Below are positions 15,547 through 25,749 of a stretch of DNA of 64,000 nucleotides, one piece after another. The notes beneath the pieces were generated by a model. The model was not told the DNA's origin. It worked only from the letters and a program-made list of their open reading frames with translations, and ran no database searches. The translations under genes were made by a program, and so were the position numbers. This stretch comes from Pseudomonadota bacterium (lineage in GTDB: Bacteria > Bdellovibrionota > UBA1018 > CAIMNF01): positions 62,001-126,000 of the forward strand of contig JAIXWV010000020.1 in the NCBI GenBank assembly GCA_027491115.1. The letters are read 5' to 3'. Positions within the stretch are counted from its first letter, which is position 1, and every line of letters begins with the position of its first letter.

Positions 15547-16626
15547 TCACTCTTCAGAGTCGTCGTCGAAATCTTCGTCTCCGCCTTCAAACGCCATGTC
15601 GGAATCACCCAAACCGGCATCCGCCTCGACCGCCGGACGGGATCCCTGCGCCGGAGCGACGAATCCATCCAGTTTCATTCCCAGACCGAGACCCATCTCA
15701 CCGAGGATTTCTTTGATCTCGTTGAGGGATTTGCGTCCGAAATTCTTGGTCTTGAGCATCTCGGCTTCGGTCTTCTGGACCAACTCGTAGATGTAACGAA
15801 TGTTTGCGTTCTGGAGGCAGTTGGCCGAACGCACGGACAACTCAAGCTCCTCCACCGAACGGTAAAGGTTCGGATTGAACTGGGCGCCCTTCTCAGTCTG
15901 AATCTCTGCCACGGCTTCTGGCTCTTCCTCGAAATTGAGGAAAACAGAGAGCTGGTCCTTCAGGATCTTCGATCCGAGAGCAACAGCATCGTCCGGCTTA
16001 ACGGACCCATCGGTCCACAGCTCGAGAGTGAGCTTGTCGTAATCGGTCCGCTGACCGACCCGGCTCTGGGTCACGTTGTAGTTCACGCGACGGACCGGCG
16101 AGAAGAAACTGTCGAGAGGAATCCAGCCGACAGGGAGGTCGGCGGTCTTGTTGATTTCGGCCTGACGATAGCCACGGCCCATTTCCACACGCAATTCAGC
16201 CTTGAAACTGACTTTGCCTTCGACTGTTGCGATCTTCTGATCCTTATTCATCACTTCGACCTGGTCGGAGCAGATGATGTCCTTCGCGAACACTTCTCCA
16301 GGACCCTGGAAGTTGATGGTGACGGTGGTCTTGTCGGTGTGCAGCTTGAAACGCACTTCCTTCAAGTTCAAAATGATCTCGACCACGTCCTCACGGACGC
16401 CTTCGAGCGTCGAGAACTCATGTACCACTCCGTCGATCTTGATGGCGGTGATGGCGGCTCCCTGGAGGGAAGACAGCAACACGCGACGGAGGGAGTTCCC
16501 GAGGGTCAGACCGAAGCCACGCTCGAGGGGACGGGCAATGAACTTGCCGTAGGCAGTTGTCAAAGACTCCTTGTCCACGTCGAGGGCTTTCGGCTTAATC
16601 AGGTCTCTCCAATTTTTTTCGATCAT
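15547..16626 (-). CDS. rpoA: DNA-directed RNA polymerase subunit alpha
   Basis: 359 residues, against 329 in E. coli. The N-terminal dimerisation domain shows [20 protein letters not shown] and GRGYRQAE; the C-terminal domain keeps [17 protein letters not shown] and [18 protein letters not shown], the face that contacts UP elements and activators. The extra length is a C-terminal acidic tail ([12 protein letters not shown]) not found in E. coli. Between rpsD and rplQ, as usual. Confidence 0.97.
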   Translation of the reverse strand: MIEKNWRDLIKPKALDVDKESLTTAYGKFIARPLERGFGLTLGNSLRRVLLSSLQGAAITAIKIDGVVHEFSTLEGVREDVVEIILNLKEVRFKLHTDKTTVTINFQGPGEVFAKDIICSDQVEVMNKDQKIATVEGKVSFKAELRVEMGRGYRQAEINKTADLPVGWIPLDSFFSPVRRVNYNVTQSRVGQRTDYDKLTLELWTDGSVKPDDAVALGSKILKDQLSVFLNFEEEPEAVAEIQTEKGAQFNPNLYRSVEELELSVRSANCLQNANIRYIYELVQKTEAEMLKTKNFGRKSLNEIKEILGEMGLGLGMKLDGFVAPAQGSRPAVEADAGLGDSDMAFEGGDEDFDDDSEE

Positions 16627-16682
16627 AATCTAGACTCTCCAGCTCGTTCCGGGGTTTAAAAGCAATTAATCAAACAGGAAGA

Positions 16683-16712
16683 GGTCCCGGGGGATCAGCG
16701 TCCTCCGGGACC
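16683..16712 (-). promoter_or_regulatory. rpsD-rpoA intercistronic hairpin
   Basis: GGTCCCGG pairs with CCGGGACC, with an additional GGA/TCC inner stem. It starts 8 bases past the rpsD stop. The following minus-strand sequence is T-rich only loosely (TCTTCCTGTTTGATT), so it may be an attenuator or an mRNA-stability element rather than a full terminator. Confidence 0.5.
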
Positions 16713-16720
16713 CTCTCAAA

Positions 16721-17347
16721 TCACTTGGAGTACAATTCGACGATCAGGCGTTCTTCGATCGGAGCGCCGATATCGTCGCGGGCAGGAAGATCGCGCACCT
16801 TGGCTTTGAAATCGCCGATGCTCACTTCGAGCCACTGGGGAACTTCACGACGCTTGGAAGCTTCGATCGCAGCCTTGATCTGGATCAAGTTGTGACTCTT
16901 GTCGCGGATCACGATCTCGTCACCCTTGTCGGTCTGGAGCGAAGGAATGTTCACACGCTTCCCGTTCACCAAGAAGTGTCCGTGACGGACGAGCTGGCGA
17001 GCTTCTGCGCGGCTGTTGGCGAACCCTGCCCGGAACACGACGTTGTCAAGCCTGCGCTCGAGCATGTTCAGGAAGTTCTCACCGGTGATCCCGCGAAGAC
17101 GATCAGCTTTGGCGAAAAGGTTACGGAACTGCTTCTCGAGCAGGCCGTACATCCGACGGACTTTCTGCTTCTCACGAAGCTGGAGTCCGAACTCGGAGAA
17201 CTTGATCCGGCCTTGGCCGTGCTGCCCTGGCGGATAAGAACGACGCTCGAAAGAGCACTTTTCGGTGAAACAACGATCGCCCTTCAAGAAGAGCTTCTGG
17301 TTTTCACGACGACAAAAACGACAAACTGCACCACTGTAACGTGCCAT
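16721..17347 (-). CDS. rpsD: 30S ribosomal protein S4
   Basis: 208 residues. The N-terminus has four cysteines (CRFC at 9-12, then C26 and C31) as in zinc-binding S4 proteins, followed by the S4 RNA-binding domain ([24 protein letters not shown]). Primary 16S rRNA binder and assembly protein. Alpha operon, between rpsK and rpoA. Confidence 0.97.
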   Translation of the reverse strand: MARYSGAVCRFCRRENQKLFLKGDRCFTEKCSFERRSYPPGQHGQGRIKFSEFGLQLREKQKVRRMYGLLEKQFRNLFAKADRLRGITGENFLNMLERRLDNVVFRAGFANSRAEARQLVRHGHFLVNGKRVNIPSLQTDKGDEIVIRDKSHNLIQIKAAIEASKRREVPQWLEVSIGDFKAKVRDLPARDDIGAPIEERLIVELYSK

Positions 17348-17358
17348 GATAATCTCCC

Positions 17359-17799
17359 TTAAACCCTTCTACGCTTCGGAGGACGACAGCCGTTGTGTGG
17401 AATCGGAGTCGTGTCCTCGATATATGTAACCCTCAAACCCGCCAAAGACATCGCGCGAAGAGCGGATTCACGACCGGCCCCTGGGCCGCTCACGTAAACG
17501 CTCACGCTCCGGAGTCCGAGGTCATAAGCTTTACGGGCTGCTTCCTCGGCCGCGACCTGAGCGGCGAAAGGAGTGTTCTTACGGGATCCCCGGAAGCCTT
17601 TGTGACCCGCACTGGACCAGGCGATAGCATTGCCCATCTGGTCGGTCAGCGTGATGATGGTGTTGTTGAAAGTGGAAAGGATGAACGCTTTCCCGGTGGA
17701 AACGCCCTTCTTGGAAGAGCTGGTCGTCTTCACCACTTTTTTCGCTTCCGAGGTTTCCTCGGTCGCGGTTTCTGTCTTCACAGTCTTATTCTCGCTCAT
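17359..17799 (-). CDS. rpsK: 30S ribosomal protein S11
   Basis: 146 residues. The conserved core starts at about residue 35 ([18 protein letters not shown]) and ends with [18 protein letters not shown]. The first 34 residues are an extra Lys/Thr/Glu/Ser-rich extension missing in E. coli S11 (129 residues). Part of the 30S platform. Confidence 0.97.
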   Translation of the reverse strand: MSENKTVKTETATEETSEAKKVVKTTSSSKKGVSTGKAFILSTFNNTIITLTDQMGNAIAWSSAGHKGFRGSRKNTPFAAQVAAEEAARKAYDLGLRSVSVYVSGPGAGRESALRAMSLAGLRVTYIEDTTPIPHNGCRPPKRRRV

Positions 17800-17824
17800 G
17801 TCGATTGTTTCCTTGTCTCAATCC

Positions 17825-18208
17825 TTATTTCATCGCCTTGACGGACTTCTTGCCGGCGATCGCCACAGCTGGTCCCTTACGGGTGCGGGCATTGGAGTGT
17901 GTGCGCTGCCCGTGAACAGGCAGGCCTTTCTTGTGACGGACACCACGGTAGCAGCCGAGGTCCACCAGACGCTTGATGTTCATGCTGGTGTCACGACGGA
18001 GGTCACCCTCGACCTTCAGGCTTTTGTCGATGAACTCACGGATCTTGGCCACTTCGGCTTCAGTCAGTTCTTCAATCTTCTTGTTGAGGTCGATCTTGGA
18101 TGCTTCGAGCATCTTCTTGGCGGTCGAGCGACCGATTCCGAGGATGTAAGTCAGACCGATTTCCGCGCGCTTGTTTTTAGGCAAGTCGATTCCTGCTATA
18201 CGTGCCAC
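17825..18208 (-). CDS. rpsM: 30S ribosomal protein S13
   Basis: 127 residues with [10 protein letters not shown] start, GRSTAKKML helix and C-terminal [16 protein letters not shown]-binding tail. It sits at the 30S head and contacts the P-site tRNA and L5. First gene behind an internal promoter, so it begins a separate alpha-operon transcript. Confidence 0.97.
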   Translation of the reverse strand: MARIAGIDLPKNKRAEIGLTYILGIGRSTAKKMLEASKIDLNKKIEELTEAEVAKIREFIDKSLKVEGDLRRDTSMNIKRLVDLGCYRGVRHKKGLPVHGQRTHSNARTRKGPAVAIAGKKSVKAMK

Positions 18209-18261
18209 TGGTTTTCCCTTTCGTAAATGGAGATGGCGGATGTGCGTGGTTGGAAACGGAT

Positions 18262-18290
18262 GTCATAATCAGACGCGACCCGTAAGTCAA
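18262..18290 (-). promoter_or_regulatory. sigma-70 promoter for the alpha operon
   Basis: On the minus strand TTGACT, 17 bases, TATGAC, ending 54 bases before the rpsM start codon, in the only sizeable gap (118 bases) between rpmJ and rpsM. Good box match and ideal spacing. Confidence 0.6.
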
Positions 18291-18326
18291 GCCTGAAAAT
18301 CCCGAATCCGGCACAACCGGTTTCAA

Positions 18327-18440
18327 TTATCCCTGACGCTGCTTATGGCGGGGGTTTTCACAGATGATGCGGACGACGCCCTTGCGGCGGACCACCTTGC
18401 ATTTCATGCAAATTTTCTTAACAGACGCTCTGACTTTCAT
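18327..18440 (-). CDS. rpmJ: 50S ribosomal protein L36
   Basis: 37 residues: [19 protein letters not shown], then [17 protein letters not shown]. It has the CxxC, third Cys and His of the zinc-binding form. It lies between infA and rpsM, its standard place. Too short to be picked up by most gene-length cut-offs. Confidence 0.97.
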   Translation of the reverse strand: MKVRASVKKICMKCKVVRRKGVVRIICENPRHKQRQG

Positions 18441-18482
18441 CGACTACTCCTCGCGCTTCTTGGCGCACTTGATCTTTACCGG

Positions 18483-18704
18483 TCACTTTGCCCGGTAAGT
18501 GATTCTTCCCCGGGTTAAATCGTACGGGGAAAGCTCTACGGTCACCTTGTCCCCGGGAAGAATCTTGATGTAAAACATCCTCATTTTCCCGGAAATATGA
18601 GCGAGAACCTGATGGCCGTTCTCAAGCTTCACTTTGAACATTGCGTTCGGAAGTGGCTCGACAACAACTCCTTCCATCTGGATCGCACCTTCTTTTTCGC
18701 TCAT
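18483..18704 (-). CDS. infA: translation initiation factor IF-1
   Basis: 73 residues forming one S1-type OB fold: [30 protein letters not shown] and [20 protein letters not shown] are the family signature. It occupies the 30S A site during initiation. Nine bases after map. Confidence 0.97.
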   Translation of the reverse strand: MSEKEGAIQMEGVVVEPLPNAMFKVKLENGHQVLAHISGKMRMFYIKILPGDKVTVELSPYDLTRGRITYRAK

Positions 18705-18713
18705 TCAGGCTCC

Positions 18714-19463
18714 CTAAACCCTTGTTAAAATCTCTGGCCCTTGTTCCGTGATCGCCACCGTGTGCTCGAAATGAGCAGACAGTGCCTTGTCCACGGTAAC
18801 CGCAGTCCAACCGTCGGACAGGACCCGGACCTCCGGCTTGCCCGCATTGATCATGGGCTCGATCGCGAGCACCATGCCGGGCTTCAAAAGCATCCCTTTT
18901 CCCCGGATCCCGAAATTCGGGACTTGCGGATCCTCGTGGAGACTCTTGCCTATGCCATGTCCAACAAATTCTCGTACCACGCTGTACCCGTGGGACTCAA
19001 CAAAATTCTGTACTGCGTGACCGATATCGAACAGGTGCTGACCTGCCCGCGCCTGCTCGATGCCGAGATAAAGGCTTTTCTCAGTGATTTCAAGCAGCTT
19101 TTCGGCATCAGGAGCAACCTTCCCCACAGGGAAGGTCCGGGCGGAATCCCCGAACCAACCGTCTAGAATCACCCCGAAATCGATTCCGACGATGTCTCCA
19201 TCCTTCAAAATGCGCTTTTTCGAGGGAATTCCATGGACCACTTCCTCATTCACCGACACACAAAGAGTGGCGGGAAAACCGTGGTAACCCTTGAACGCAG
19301 GCTTGGCTCCGAGCTCTTTAGTCCGGGTCTGGGCGAAAAGGTCGAGATCGGCCGTTGTCGCACCCGGCTTCACCAGCTCTTCGATTTCAATGAGAACCTG
19401 GGCGACGACCGCACCGGCTCGACGCATTTTATCCAATTCAGAGGGTGACTTCAGCAAAACCAC
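18714..19463 (-). CDS. map: methionine aminopeptidase type I
   Basis: 249 residues. The metal ligands are visible in order: Asp in GIDFGV, Asp in GWFGDSAR, His in GHGIGKSLHEDP, Glu in AIEPM and Glu in FEHTVAI. Removes N-terminal Met from nascent proteins. Between adk and infA in the spc-alpha junction, as in many bacteria. Confidence 0.97.
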   Translation of the reverse strand: MVLLKSPSELDKMRRAGAVVAQVLIEIEELVKPGATTADLDLFAQTRTKELGAKPAFKGYHGFPATLCVSVNEEVVHGIPSKKRILKDGDIVGIDFGVILDGWFGDSARTFPVGKVAPDAEKLLEITEKSLYLGIEQARAGQHLFDIGHAVQNFVESHGYSVVREFVGHGIGKSLHEDPQVPNFGIRGKGMLLKPGMVLAIEPMINAGKPEVRVLSDGWTAVTVDKALSAHFEHTVAITEQGPEILTRV

Positions 19464-19477
19464 ATCAACTCCCGTGC

Positions 19478-20131
19478 TCAGGTGGATCCGAGCGCACGCT
19501 CGAGAACCCCGTAAACAGAATCCGGGTGTTGATCAGCGTTCACTTTCAGGAATCCGGGCTTCCTGGAATAAAATCCAACAATAGGAGAGGTCTGGGTTTC
19601 GTAGACCTCGATCCGACGACCGACCACCTCGGGCGCATCATCCGAACGTTGGTAAAAATCACACTTTCTTCCCGAGTTTTTGGAACACTCCGAGGCCAAC
19701 AACTCAGCCTGGTCTTGACTGATGGTCTGACCACAAGTCCGGCATACCCGGCGACTCGAAAGGCGCTCAACCAGAACCCCCTTGGCCACATCGAATTGGA
19801 AAATGGCATCGAGCTTGAGTCCCATTCCGGAAAGCAGCCCATCCAAAGCTTCAGCCTGGGGTTCGGTCCTCGGGAATCCATCGAGGATGAACCCTTTCTT
19901 GCAATCCGGAGCAGACAACCGATCTCGGATCAAATCGATCACTACCGAATCCGGCACGTACTCACCCCGGTCCATGAACCCCTTCGCCTTCATCCCGACC
20001 GCAGTCTGGCGGGCGATCGCCTCTCGAAACATGTCACCGGTGCTCAAATGAACGAGCCCGTAACGGTCTTGCAAGCGCTTGGATTGGGTGCCTTTTCCGG
20101 ACCCGGGAGGCCCGATGAACAGGATGTTCAT
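19478..20131 (-). CDS. adk: adenylate kinase
   Basis: 217 residues. P-loop GPPGSGKGTQ at 7-16, DGFPRT at about 83-88, and a long LID domain with CRTC and further Cys residues, suggesting a zinc-bound LID as in Gram-positive and some delta-type enzymes. Interconverts AMP+ATP and 2 ADP. Its start overlaps the secY stop by 4 bases. Confidence 0.96.
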   Translation of the reverse strand: MNILFIGPPGSGKGTQSKRLQDRYGLVHLSTGDMFREAIARQTAVGMKAKGFMDRGEYVPDSVVIDLIRDRLSAPDCKKGFILDGFPRTEPQAEALDGLLSGMGLKLDAIFQFDVAKGVLVERLSSRRVCRTCGQTISQDQAELLASECSKNSGRKCDFYQRSDDAPEVVGRRIEVYETQTSPIVGFYSRKPGFLKVNADQHPDSVYGVLERALGST

Positions 20132-21432
20132 GTGTAGGCCGCTCTGCCCTTCACCCGGGCGTGCTTCATGAACCCTTCATAGTTACGAGAAAGCATGAAC
20201 GTCTCGATCTGAGCGACCGTATCCAAGGCTACACCGACCAGAATGAGAACCGAAGTGCCACCAAAATAAAACGGCACCTTCAGGGTCTGGGACATGATGG
20301 TGGGTAGAACACAAATCAGAGAAATGTATACCGCTCCACCCAGAGTCAGACGGGTCAGCACGTAATCAATGTAACGGACAGTGTTTTCGCCCGGACGAAT
20401 CCCTGGAATGAACCCACCGTACTTTTTCAGATTCTCTGCGACGTCCTCGGTCTTGAAAACGACCGCGGTGTAAAAATAGGCGAAGAAGAAGATGAGCCCT
20501 ACGAAGAGCACCTCGTAAAGCCAGCCACCTGGAGACAACCAACCCGAAACCGTCTGGACCACTCCTGCGGTCACAAAGGTCCCGATGGTGGCAGGGAACA
20601 TCAGCAAAGAGGAAGCGAAAATCGGAGGAATCACGCCAGAAGTGTTCAGCTTCAGCGGAATATGGGTGTTCTGACCACCGTAGATTTTCCGTCCGACCAC
20701 GCGCTTGGCATAGTGGACTGGGATCCGGCGAGAGGCGCGCTCCACGAAAATAATTGTAAAGAAAGTCGCCACGATCAGCGCTCCAACCACCAGAAGCTTG
20801 GGAAGAGGGAGTTCACCGGTTCTGACAAGTGAGAACGCCGAACCGATCCCGTCTGGAATCCGTGCTGCGATCCCGGCGAAAATGATCATCGAAGTTCCGT
20901 TCCCGATCCCACGCTCGGAAATCTGCTCACCGAGCCAAACGAGGAACATGGTTCCACCGGTCAAGGTGATCGTGGTCATCAACTTGAACGTGAAGCCCGG
21001 ATCGAGCACCACTGGCGGATTGCTGTAAGCCTGGAGTGTGGATGCGATCCCGAAACCCTGGATGAAACAAAGAACCACGGTCCCATAACGTGTGTACTGG
21101 GTGATTTTTTTCCGTCCCTGATCGCCCTCCTTCTGGAGTTCACCCAGATAAGGAACCATCACCGTCAACAGCTGGAAAATGATCGAGCTCGAAATGTAGG
21201 GCATGATTCCGAGAGCGAAGATGGAGAAGCGCTCGAGCGCACCCCCGCTGAACAGGTTGAACCAACCGAAGATGGTTCCCTGCATACTCGCAAAAGCTGC
21301 CTGGAGAGCAGCTCCGTCCACTCCTGGAGTGGGGATGTGCACCCCGATCCGGTAAATGGCGAGTACCACCAAAGTGAAAATGATTTTCTTCCGCAATTCC
21401 GGAATCTTGACTAAGCCTTGTGCCCCTGCCAT
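20128..21432 (-). CDS. secY: protein translocase subunit SecY
   Basis: 434 residues with ten hydrophobic segments. The signature stretches are IFALGIMPYISSSIIFQLL (near the lateral gate), GERGIGNGTS-type loop (ERGIGNGTSMIIF) and the C-terminal cytoplasmic loop with RPGENT. Forms the inner-membrane Sec channel. Followed by adk with overlapping ATGA and preceded by a 139-base gap with a hairpin. Confidence 0.97.
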   Translation of the reverse strand: MAGAQGLVKIPELRKKIIFTLVVLAIYRIGVHIPTPGVDGAALQAAFASMQGTIFGWFNLFSGGALERFSIFALGIMPYISSSIIFQLLTVMVPYLGELQKEGDQGRKKITQYTRYGTVVLCFIQGFGIASTLQAYSNPPVVLDPGFTFKLMTTITLTGGTMFLVWLGEQISERGIGNGTSMIIFAGIAARIPDGIGSAFSLVRTGELPLPKLLVVGALIVATFFTIIFVERASRRIPVHYAKRVVGRKIYGGQNTHIPLKLNTSGVIPPIFASSLLMFPATIGTFVTAGVVQTVSGWLSPGGWLYEVLFVGLIFFFAYFYTAVVFKTEDVAENLKKYGGFIPGIRPGENTVRYIDYVLTRLTLGGAVYISLICVLPTIMSQTLKVPFYFGGTSVLILVGVALDTVAQIETFMLSRNYEGFMKHARVKGRAAYT

Positions 21433-21499
21433 GTGATGCCCCTTGATGCTTTTGGATTTTTAGAAATCCTAACGCCGAAGTGTCCAACTTCAAACAACA

Positions 21500-21540
21500 A
21501 AAGGTACGACAACGGTGCTTCCGCCCGATGCCGTACCTTT
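21500..21540 (-). promoter_or_regulatory. rplO-secY intercistronic hairpin (attenuator-like)
   Basis: AAAGGTAC pairs perfectly with GTACCTTT, with a short CGG/CCG inner pairing. On the minus strand the hairpin is followed by TTGTTGTTTG, a moderate T-rich stretch. It would fold in the 139-base gap before secY, so it may reduce or tune read-through into secY-adk-map. Confidence 0.5.
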
Positions 21541-21571
21541 CGATCAAATCCCGCTATCCGCGAACCGCGGA

Positions 21572-22030
21572 TCACTGAACCTTGACAATCTCGATCGAAC
21601 CGCCGGCTGCGGAGATTTTCTTCGCAGCAGACTCGGAAACGCGGTGCGCCTGGATTTTGAAGCTCCGGGTCAGGTTTCCATTGCCGAGAACCACGAGACG
21701 GTCTGAATTCTTCTTGGCCAGACCGAGCTCGATCACGACTTTGAGGTTCAATTCCTTCAGTTCGGCTGGAACTTTCGCCTCGATATCGGCCAGGTTCAAC
21801 ACAGCATGATTGCGCGCGTGAATATTGGTAAATCCGCGCTTAGGAAGACGACGGTACAAAGGAGTCTGACCGCCTTCGAAACCTGCACGGGAGGTCCCGC
21901 CAGAACGCTGGAGCTGACCCTTGTCACCTTTACCGGCTGTCGGTCCGAGACCGGAACCGGAACCGCGACCAAGACGCTTACGCTGACTGGTGGATCCTGC
22001 CTGAGGCTTGAGAGTGTTCAATTTCAACAT
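21572..22030 (-). CDS. rplO: 50S ribosomal protein L15
   Basis: 152 residues. MLKLNTLKPQAGSTSQRKRLGRGSGSGLG start and GGQTPLYRRLPKRGF are diagnostic. Late 50S assembly protein. Followed by a hairpin and then secY. Confidence 0.97.
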   Translation of the reverse strand: MLKLNTLKPQAGSTSQRKRLGRGSGSGLGPTAGKGDKGQLQRSGGTSRAGFEGGQTPLYRRLPKRGFTNIHARNHAVLNLADIEAKVPAELKELNLKVVIELGLAKKNSDRLVVLGNGNLTRSFKIQAHRVSESAAKKISAAGGSIEIVKVQ

Positions 22031-22042
22031 GGTCTGCTCCGA

Positions 22043-22243
22043 TCAATTGTCCGCTACGATCTCGAGCAGATGGATCACTTTCTTCACCATCCCACGGACC
22101 GCCGGGGTGTTTTCGAGCGTCATTTCTTGATGGCGCTTCTTGAGACCGAGCCCCTTCAGGCACGCTCTCTGGTTTGGATTGCATGAAATCCGGCCTTTTT
22201 TGAGGCGGATCACGATCGTATTGTTCTTGGAATCTTTAGCCAT
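22043..22243 (-). CDS. rpmD: 50S ribosomal protein L30
   Basis: 66 residues; the N-terminal strand [10 protein letters not shown] and [24 protein letters not shown] match L30. Slightly longer than the usual 59-60 because of a seven-residue polar N-terminus. Between rpsE and rplO. Confidence 0.94.
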   Translation of the reverse strand: MAKDSKNNTIVIRLKKGRISCNPNQRACLKGLGLKKRHQEMTLENTPAVRGMVKKVIHLLEIVADN

Positions 22244-22260
22244 AACGTCCTCTTTTCAGA

Positions 22261-22770
22261 TCAAGATTGGAGATCGCTCACGGTCTTGCCACGGGACTTG
22301 GCGATGTCAGAGAGGCTGCGAAGCCCCTTCAGCGCGTCGAAAGTCGCACGGACGATATTGTGAGGGTTGTCGCGTCTCAGAGACTTGGTCAGGATGTTCT
22401 TCACACCTGCAGCCTCGAGGATCGCACGAACTGCTGAACTCGCGATCACACCAGATCCTTCCGGAGCCGGCTTCATCAGAACAGAGCTGGCACCAAAAGC
22501 ACCAGTGATCTCATGGGGGATGGTTGTTCCGTGGAGGGGTACGGTCACGAGTGCCTTACGAGCACGCTTCCCGGCCTTCTTGATCGCCTCGGGAACTTCG
22601 GTTGCTTTACCGAGACCGACGCCAACCTGGCCTTTTTTGTTTCCAACCACCACGATGGCGGCGAAGCTGAAGCGACGTCCGCCCTTCACCACCTTCGCAC
22701 ACCGGTTGATGTGGATCACCTTATCTTCGAACTCGGTATCTTCTGCTTTGTCGTTGTATCCGATTGCCAT
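22261..22770 (-). CDS. rpsE: 30S ribosomal protein S5
   Basis: 169 residues from MAIGYNDK; this ATG is preceded by AGAGGA at good distance, which decides against a TTG two codons earlier. [30 protein letters not shown] is the S5 signature. Involved in decoding accuracy. Confidence 0.97.
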   Translation of the reverse strand: MAIGYNDKAEDTEFEDKVIHINRCAKVVKGGRRFSFAAIVVVGNKKGQVGVGLGKATEVPEAIKKAGKRARKALVTVPLHGTTIPHEITGAFGASSVLMKPAPEGSGVIASSAVRAILEAAGVKNILTKSLRRDNPHNIVRATFDALKGLRSLSDIAKSRGKTVSDLQS

Positions 22771-22789
22771 TTTCAAGTCCTCTCGGGAA

Positions 22790-23164
22790 TTAGAAGTTCA
22801 GTCCAGCTTCGCGGGCTGCATCCGCAAGAGCCTTGATTTTGCCGTGATAGAGATATCCACCGCGATCGAACACCACGTCCTTCAGGCCCTTGGCCATTGC
22901 ACGCTTGGCGATCAGTTGGCCGACAGCCTTGGCGCCTTCGATGTTCGCACCCGACTTGGAGAGTTCCTTCTCCATGGTGGATGCCGCGACAATGGTATGC
23001 GACTTGGTGTCGTCGATCAGCTGAGCGTACATGTTCGCATTGGAGCGGAACACGACCAGGCGGGGCTTCTCGCCCGTGCCTGCGATCTTAGAACGGATGC
23101 GCTTCTTGTGCTTGAAGCGAATCACCTGCTTTTGACTGGTTTTTTTACCGATTTTTGTTGCCAT
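22790..23164 (-). CDS. rplR: 50S ribosomal protein L18
   Basis: 124 residues. [20 protein letters not shown] and [24 protein letters not shown] are L18 hallmarks; it binds 5S rRNA. The N-terminus carries a short extra basic segment. Between rplF and rpsE. Confidence 0.97.
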   Translation of the reverse strand: MATKIGKKTSQKQVIRFKHKKRIRSKIAGTGEKPRLVVFRSNANMYAQLIDDTKSHTIVAASTMEKELSKSGANIEGAKAVGQLIAKRAMAKGLKDVVFDRGGYLYHGKIKALADAAREAGLNF

Positions 23165-23175
23165 ATCGACCTCGA

Positions 23176-23718
23176 TTACTTGGCACCCGCGGCAGCCTTA
23201 CCGGCCTTACGGATGATGTGTTCATTGGTGTAGCGGATGCCCTTGCCCTGGTAAGGCTCCGGTGGCTTCACGCCACGGATCTTGTCGGCGGTCAGACCGA
23301 TCAGCATCTTGTCACACCCGGTGAGCACCACGTGAGTGTTGTTCTCGACCTTGGCTTGGATCCCTTCCGGGAGTTTGAAGTCCACAGGATGGGAATAACC
23401 GACGGTCATGGAAAGGACGTTGCCCTTGGTGGACGCACGATAACCGACGCCGACGATGTCGAGTTCCTTGGTGAAACCCTGGGACACACCGGTCACCATG
23501 TTGTGGATCTGGGTCCGGACGACGCCTTGGAGGGCGCCGGCGTTGAGTGCGTCACCCCGGGTGATCTTCACTTCCTGACCTTCAACGATTACGTTCACAC
23601 CGGCGGGAAGATCGAAGCTGAGCTTGCCCTTAGGGCCTTCTACTTTGATCAAACGACCTTTGAGGTCAATCTTCACACCTTGAGCGATCTTAATTGGAGC
23701 TTTACCTACGCGTGACAT
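23176..23718 (-). CDS. rplF: 50S ribosomal protein L6
   Basis: 180 residues with [11 protein letters not shown] start and the C-terminal [13 protein letters not shown] motif that marks L6. Near the factor-binding site of the 50S subunit. Confidence 0.97.
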   Translation of the reverse strand: MSRVGKAPIKIAQGVKIDLKGRLIKVEGPKGKLSFDLPAGVNVIVEGQEVKITRGDALNAGALQGVVRTQIHNMVTGVSQGFTKELDIVGVGYRASTKGNVLSMTVGYSHPVDFKLPEGIQAKVENNTHVVLTGCDKMLIGLTADKIRGVKPPEPYQGKGIRYTNEHIIRKAGKAAAGAK

Positions 23719-23721
23719 AAA

Positions 23722-24123
23722 TCACCAAACCTCGCAGAGAATCTCGCCACCGACTTTGTTCTGGGCGGCTTTCTGGGTTGCCAGGATGCCTTTGGAAGTA
23801 GAAAGGATCGAGATCCCCACTCCACCAAGCACCTTCGGGATGGAGCCGACGCCGGCGTACTTACGGACACCGGGCTTGCTCACGCGACGGATTCCGCGAA
23901 TGACGCTTTCGCCGGCTTCGTCGTACTTCAGGTAGACCTTGATCGTGACGTGACCGTTATCATCCTTAATCAGGCGGAAGTTCTTGATGAAACCTTCTTC
24001 CTTCAGGACGCGAACGATGTTGGCCTTGAGACGGGAGGCGGGAATTTCCACCTTTTCGTGCTTCTCGGCGCTGGCGTTCCGGATGCGGGTCAGCAAATCT
24101 GCTACTGGATCAGTCATACTCAT
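23722..24123 (-). CDS. rpsH: 30S ribosomal protein S8
   Basis: 133 residues. MTDPVADLLTRIRNA at the start and GISILSTSKGILATQKA near the end define S8, a primary 16S binder and, in E. coli, the spc-operon repressor. The ATG two codons downstream is an alternative start. Confidence 0.97.
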   Translation of the reverse strand: MSMTDPVADLLTRIRNASAEKHEKVEIPASRLKANIVRVLKEEGFIKNFRLIKDDNGHVTIKVYLKYDEAGESVIRGIRRVSKPGVRKYAGVGSIPKVLGGVGISILSTSKGILATQKAAQNKVGGEILCEVW

Positions 24124-24136
24124 ATTCTATTACCTC

Positions 24137-24322
24137 TTACCAACTGGATTTGGTGACGCCCGGGAGAAGTCCCTTGAGCGCAAGACCTCTGAAGCAAAGA
24201 CGGCACATGTTGAACTTGCGCATATAGGCCTTGGAACGGCCGCACAGCGGACAACGGTTTTTCTGCCGCGATTTGAACTTCGGGGTCATGTTCATTTTTA
24301 CGAGTTTACATTTCTTAGCCAA
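24137..24322 (-). CDS. rpsN: 30S ribosomal protein S14, zinc-binding form
   Basis: 61 residues. CPLC and CRLC form the zinc site, so this is the short C+ form rather than the 101-residue E. coli type. Only one copy is in the window. Between rplE and rpsH. Confidence 0.97.
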   Translation of the reverse strand: MAKKCKLVKMNMTPKFKSRQKNRCPLCGRSKAYMRKFNMCRLCFRGLALKGLLPGVTKSSW

Positions 24323-24336
24323 GACTCGATCTCCTC

Positions 24337-25023
24337 TTACTTGCGGAAGGGCATGCCCATCTCAGTGAGGAGCGCCCGCGCTTGTTCGTTGTTCTTTGCA
24401 GTGGTCACGATGGTGATCGTCATCCCGCGGATGGCATCGACCAGATCGTAGTTGATTTCCGGGAAGATGATCTGCTCCTTGACGCCGAGGGAGTAGTTCC
24501 CACGTCCGTCGAAGGACTTCGGGCTGATCCCTTTGAAGTCGCGAACCCGGGGGAGCGCGATGGAGACCAGACGGTCGAAGAACTCGTACATCCGGGCGCG
24601 ACGGAGAGTCACAGCAACGGCGACGGCGTTACCCTTACGGACCTTGAACGCCGCAATGGCTTTCTTGGCGCGGGTCATGACCGGCTTCTGACCGGTGATC
24701 GCCATGATCTCGTTCATGGTGCTGTCGAGGACCTTCGGGTTCCCGACGGCTTCCTTGACCGCACAGTTCACCACGATCTTCTCGATACGGGGAACCTGCA
24801 TGGAGCTCTTGTAGTTGAACTGCTTCATCAGAGCTGGAGAAACAGTTTTCTCGTAATGCTCCTGCATGCGGACCGGGCCAGCAGGAGAGACTTTGAGCTC
24901 ACCGGCTGGGGTGATTTTCAGGGCATTTGCCAAAGCGGCTTTTTCGCGCTTGCCTCCGGACGCTTTGGGAGCGGCCGCTGGCTTGGCTTCTTTCTTCTTT
25001 TCGGTATCTTTCACGTCTGCCAC
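24337..25023 (-). CDS. rplE: 50S ribosomal protein L5
   Basis: 228 residues against about 180 in most bacteria. The canonical part starts near residue 53 ([17 protein letters not shown]) and includes [17 protein letters not shown]. The extra 50 residues at the N-terminus are Lys/Ala/Pro-rich and low complexity. It holds 5S rRNA and bridges to S13. Confidence 0.96.
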   Translation of the reverse strand: MADVKDTEKKKEAKPAAAPKASGGKREKAALANALKITPAGELKVSPAGPVRMQEHYEKTVSPALMKQFNYKSSMQVPRIEKIVVNCAVKEAVGNPKVLDSTMNEIMAITGQKPVMTRAKKAIAAFKVRKGNAVAVAVTLRRARMYEFFDRLVSIALPRVRDFKGISPKSFDGRGNYSLGVKEQIIFPEINYDLVDAIRGMTITIVTTAKNNEQARALLTEMGMPFRK

Positions 25024-25039
25024 GATTCAATCCTCCGGC

Positions 25040-25351
25040 TTACTTCTTGGCGGCTGTCTTTTCGATCAGCTCGCCTTTCATTCCGCGCTTGAACTTGGAA
25101 GCGCGCATGGGCTTCTTGGTGGTCGGGCTCACCAACATGACGTTGGAGTAAGCAATCGACGCTTCTTTTTGGACGATGCCGCCTTGGGGGTTGGTCTGGG
25201 TCGGCTTCACATGACGCTTGATCATGTTCACACCTTCCACGACGAGGCGGAGACTCTTGGAGTCGACCTTGAGCACCTTGCCTTGTTTGCCTTTGTCCTT
25301 GCCCGCGGTCACTGCCACGAGATCGTTCTTTCTGATGAACAGTTTTGTCAT
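25040..25351 (-). CDS. rplX: 50S ribosomal protein L24
   Basis: 103 residues; KOW motif at the N-terminus (KNDLVAVTAGKDKGKQGKVL), then GVNMIKRHVKPTQTNPQGGI. Assembly initiator of the 50S subunit. Ends in a Lys/Ala-rich tail. Confidence 0.97.
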   Translation of the reverse strand: MTKLFIRKNDLVAVTAGKDKGKQGKVLKVDSKSLRLVVEGVNMIKRHVKPTQTNPQGGIVQKEASIAYSNVMLVSPTTKKPMRASKFKRGMKGELIEKTAAKK

Positions 25352-25358
25352 AAACGCC

Positions 25359-25727
25359 TCAAATCACTTCAGGGGCCAGGGAGATGATCTTCATGAAGTT
25401 CTTCGCCCGGAGTTCCCGTGCAACCGGCCCGAAAATACGGGTTCCGACCGGTTCATTGTTGTTATTGATCAGCACTGCCGAGTTCTTGTCAAAACGGATG
25501 TAACTTCCGTCTTTACGGTTGATCTCTTTGGCGGTCCGGACGATCACGGCTTTCATGATGTCACCCTTCTTGACCTTCGAGTTCGGGCTGGCGTCTTTCA
25601 CCGACACGACGATGATGTCACCGATCGTTGCGTACTTGCGACGGCTTCCACCGAGAACCTTGATACACATCACAGAACGTGCACCGGAATTGTCTGCGAC
25701 ATCGAGTCGCGTTTGCATCTGGATCAT
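25359..25727 (-). CDS. rplN: 50S ribosomal protein L14
   Basis: 122 residues: [17 protein letters not shown] start and the [10 protein letters not shown] motif near the end. At the inter-subunit bridge. First gene of the spc part of the cluster. Confidence 0.98.
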   Translation of the reverse strand: MIQMQTRLDVADNSGARSVMCIKVLGGSRRKYATIGDIIVVSVKDASPNSKVKKGDIMKAVIVRTAKEINRKDGSYIRFDKNSAVLINNNNEPVGTRIFGPVARELRAKNFMKIISLAPEVI

Positions 25728-25749
25728 GGGAAATCTCCTTCAACCTTCC

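Noticed and set aside
15442-16659. 405-codon plus-strand open frame opposite rpoA
   Set aside because: Antisense shadow of rpoA and rplQ.
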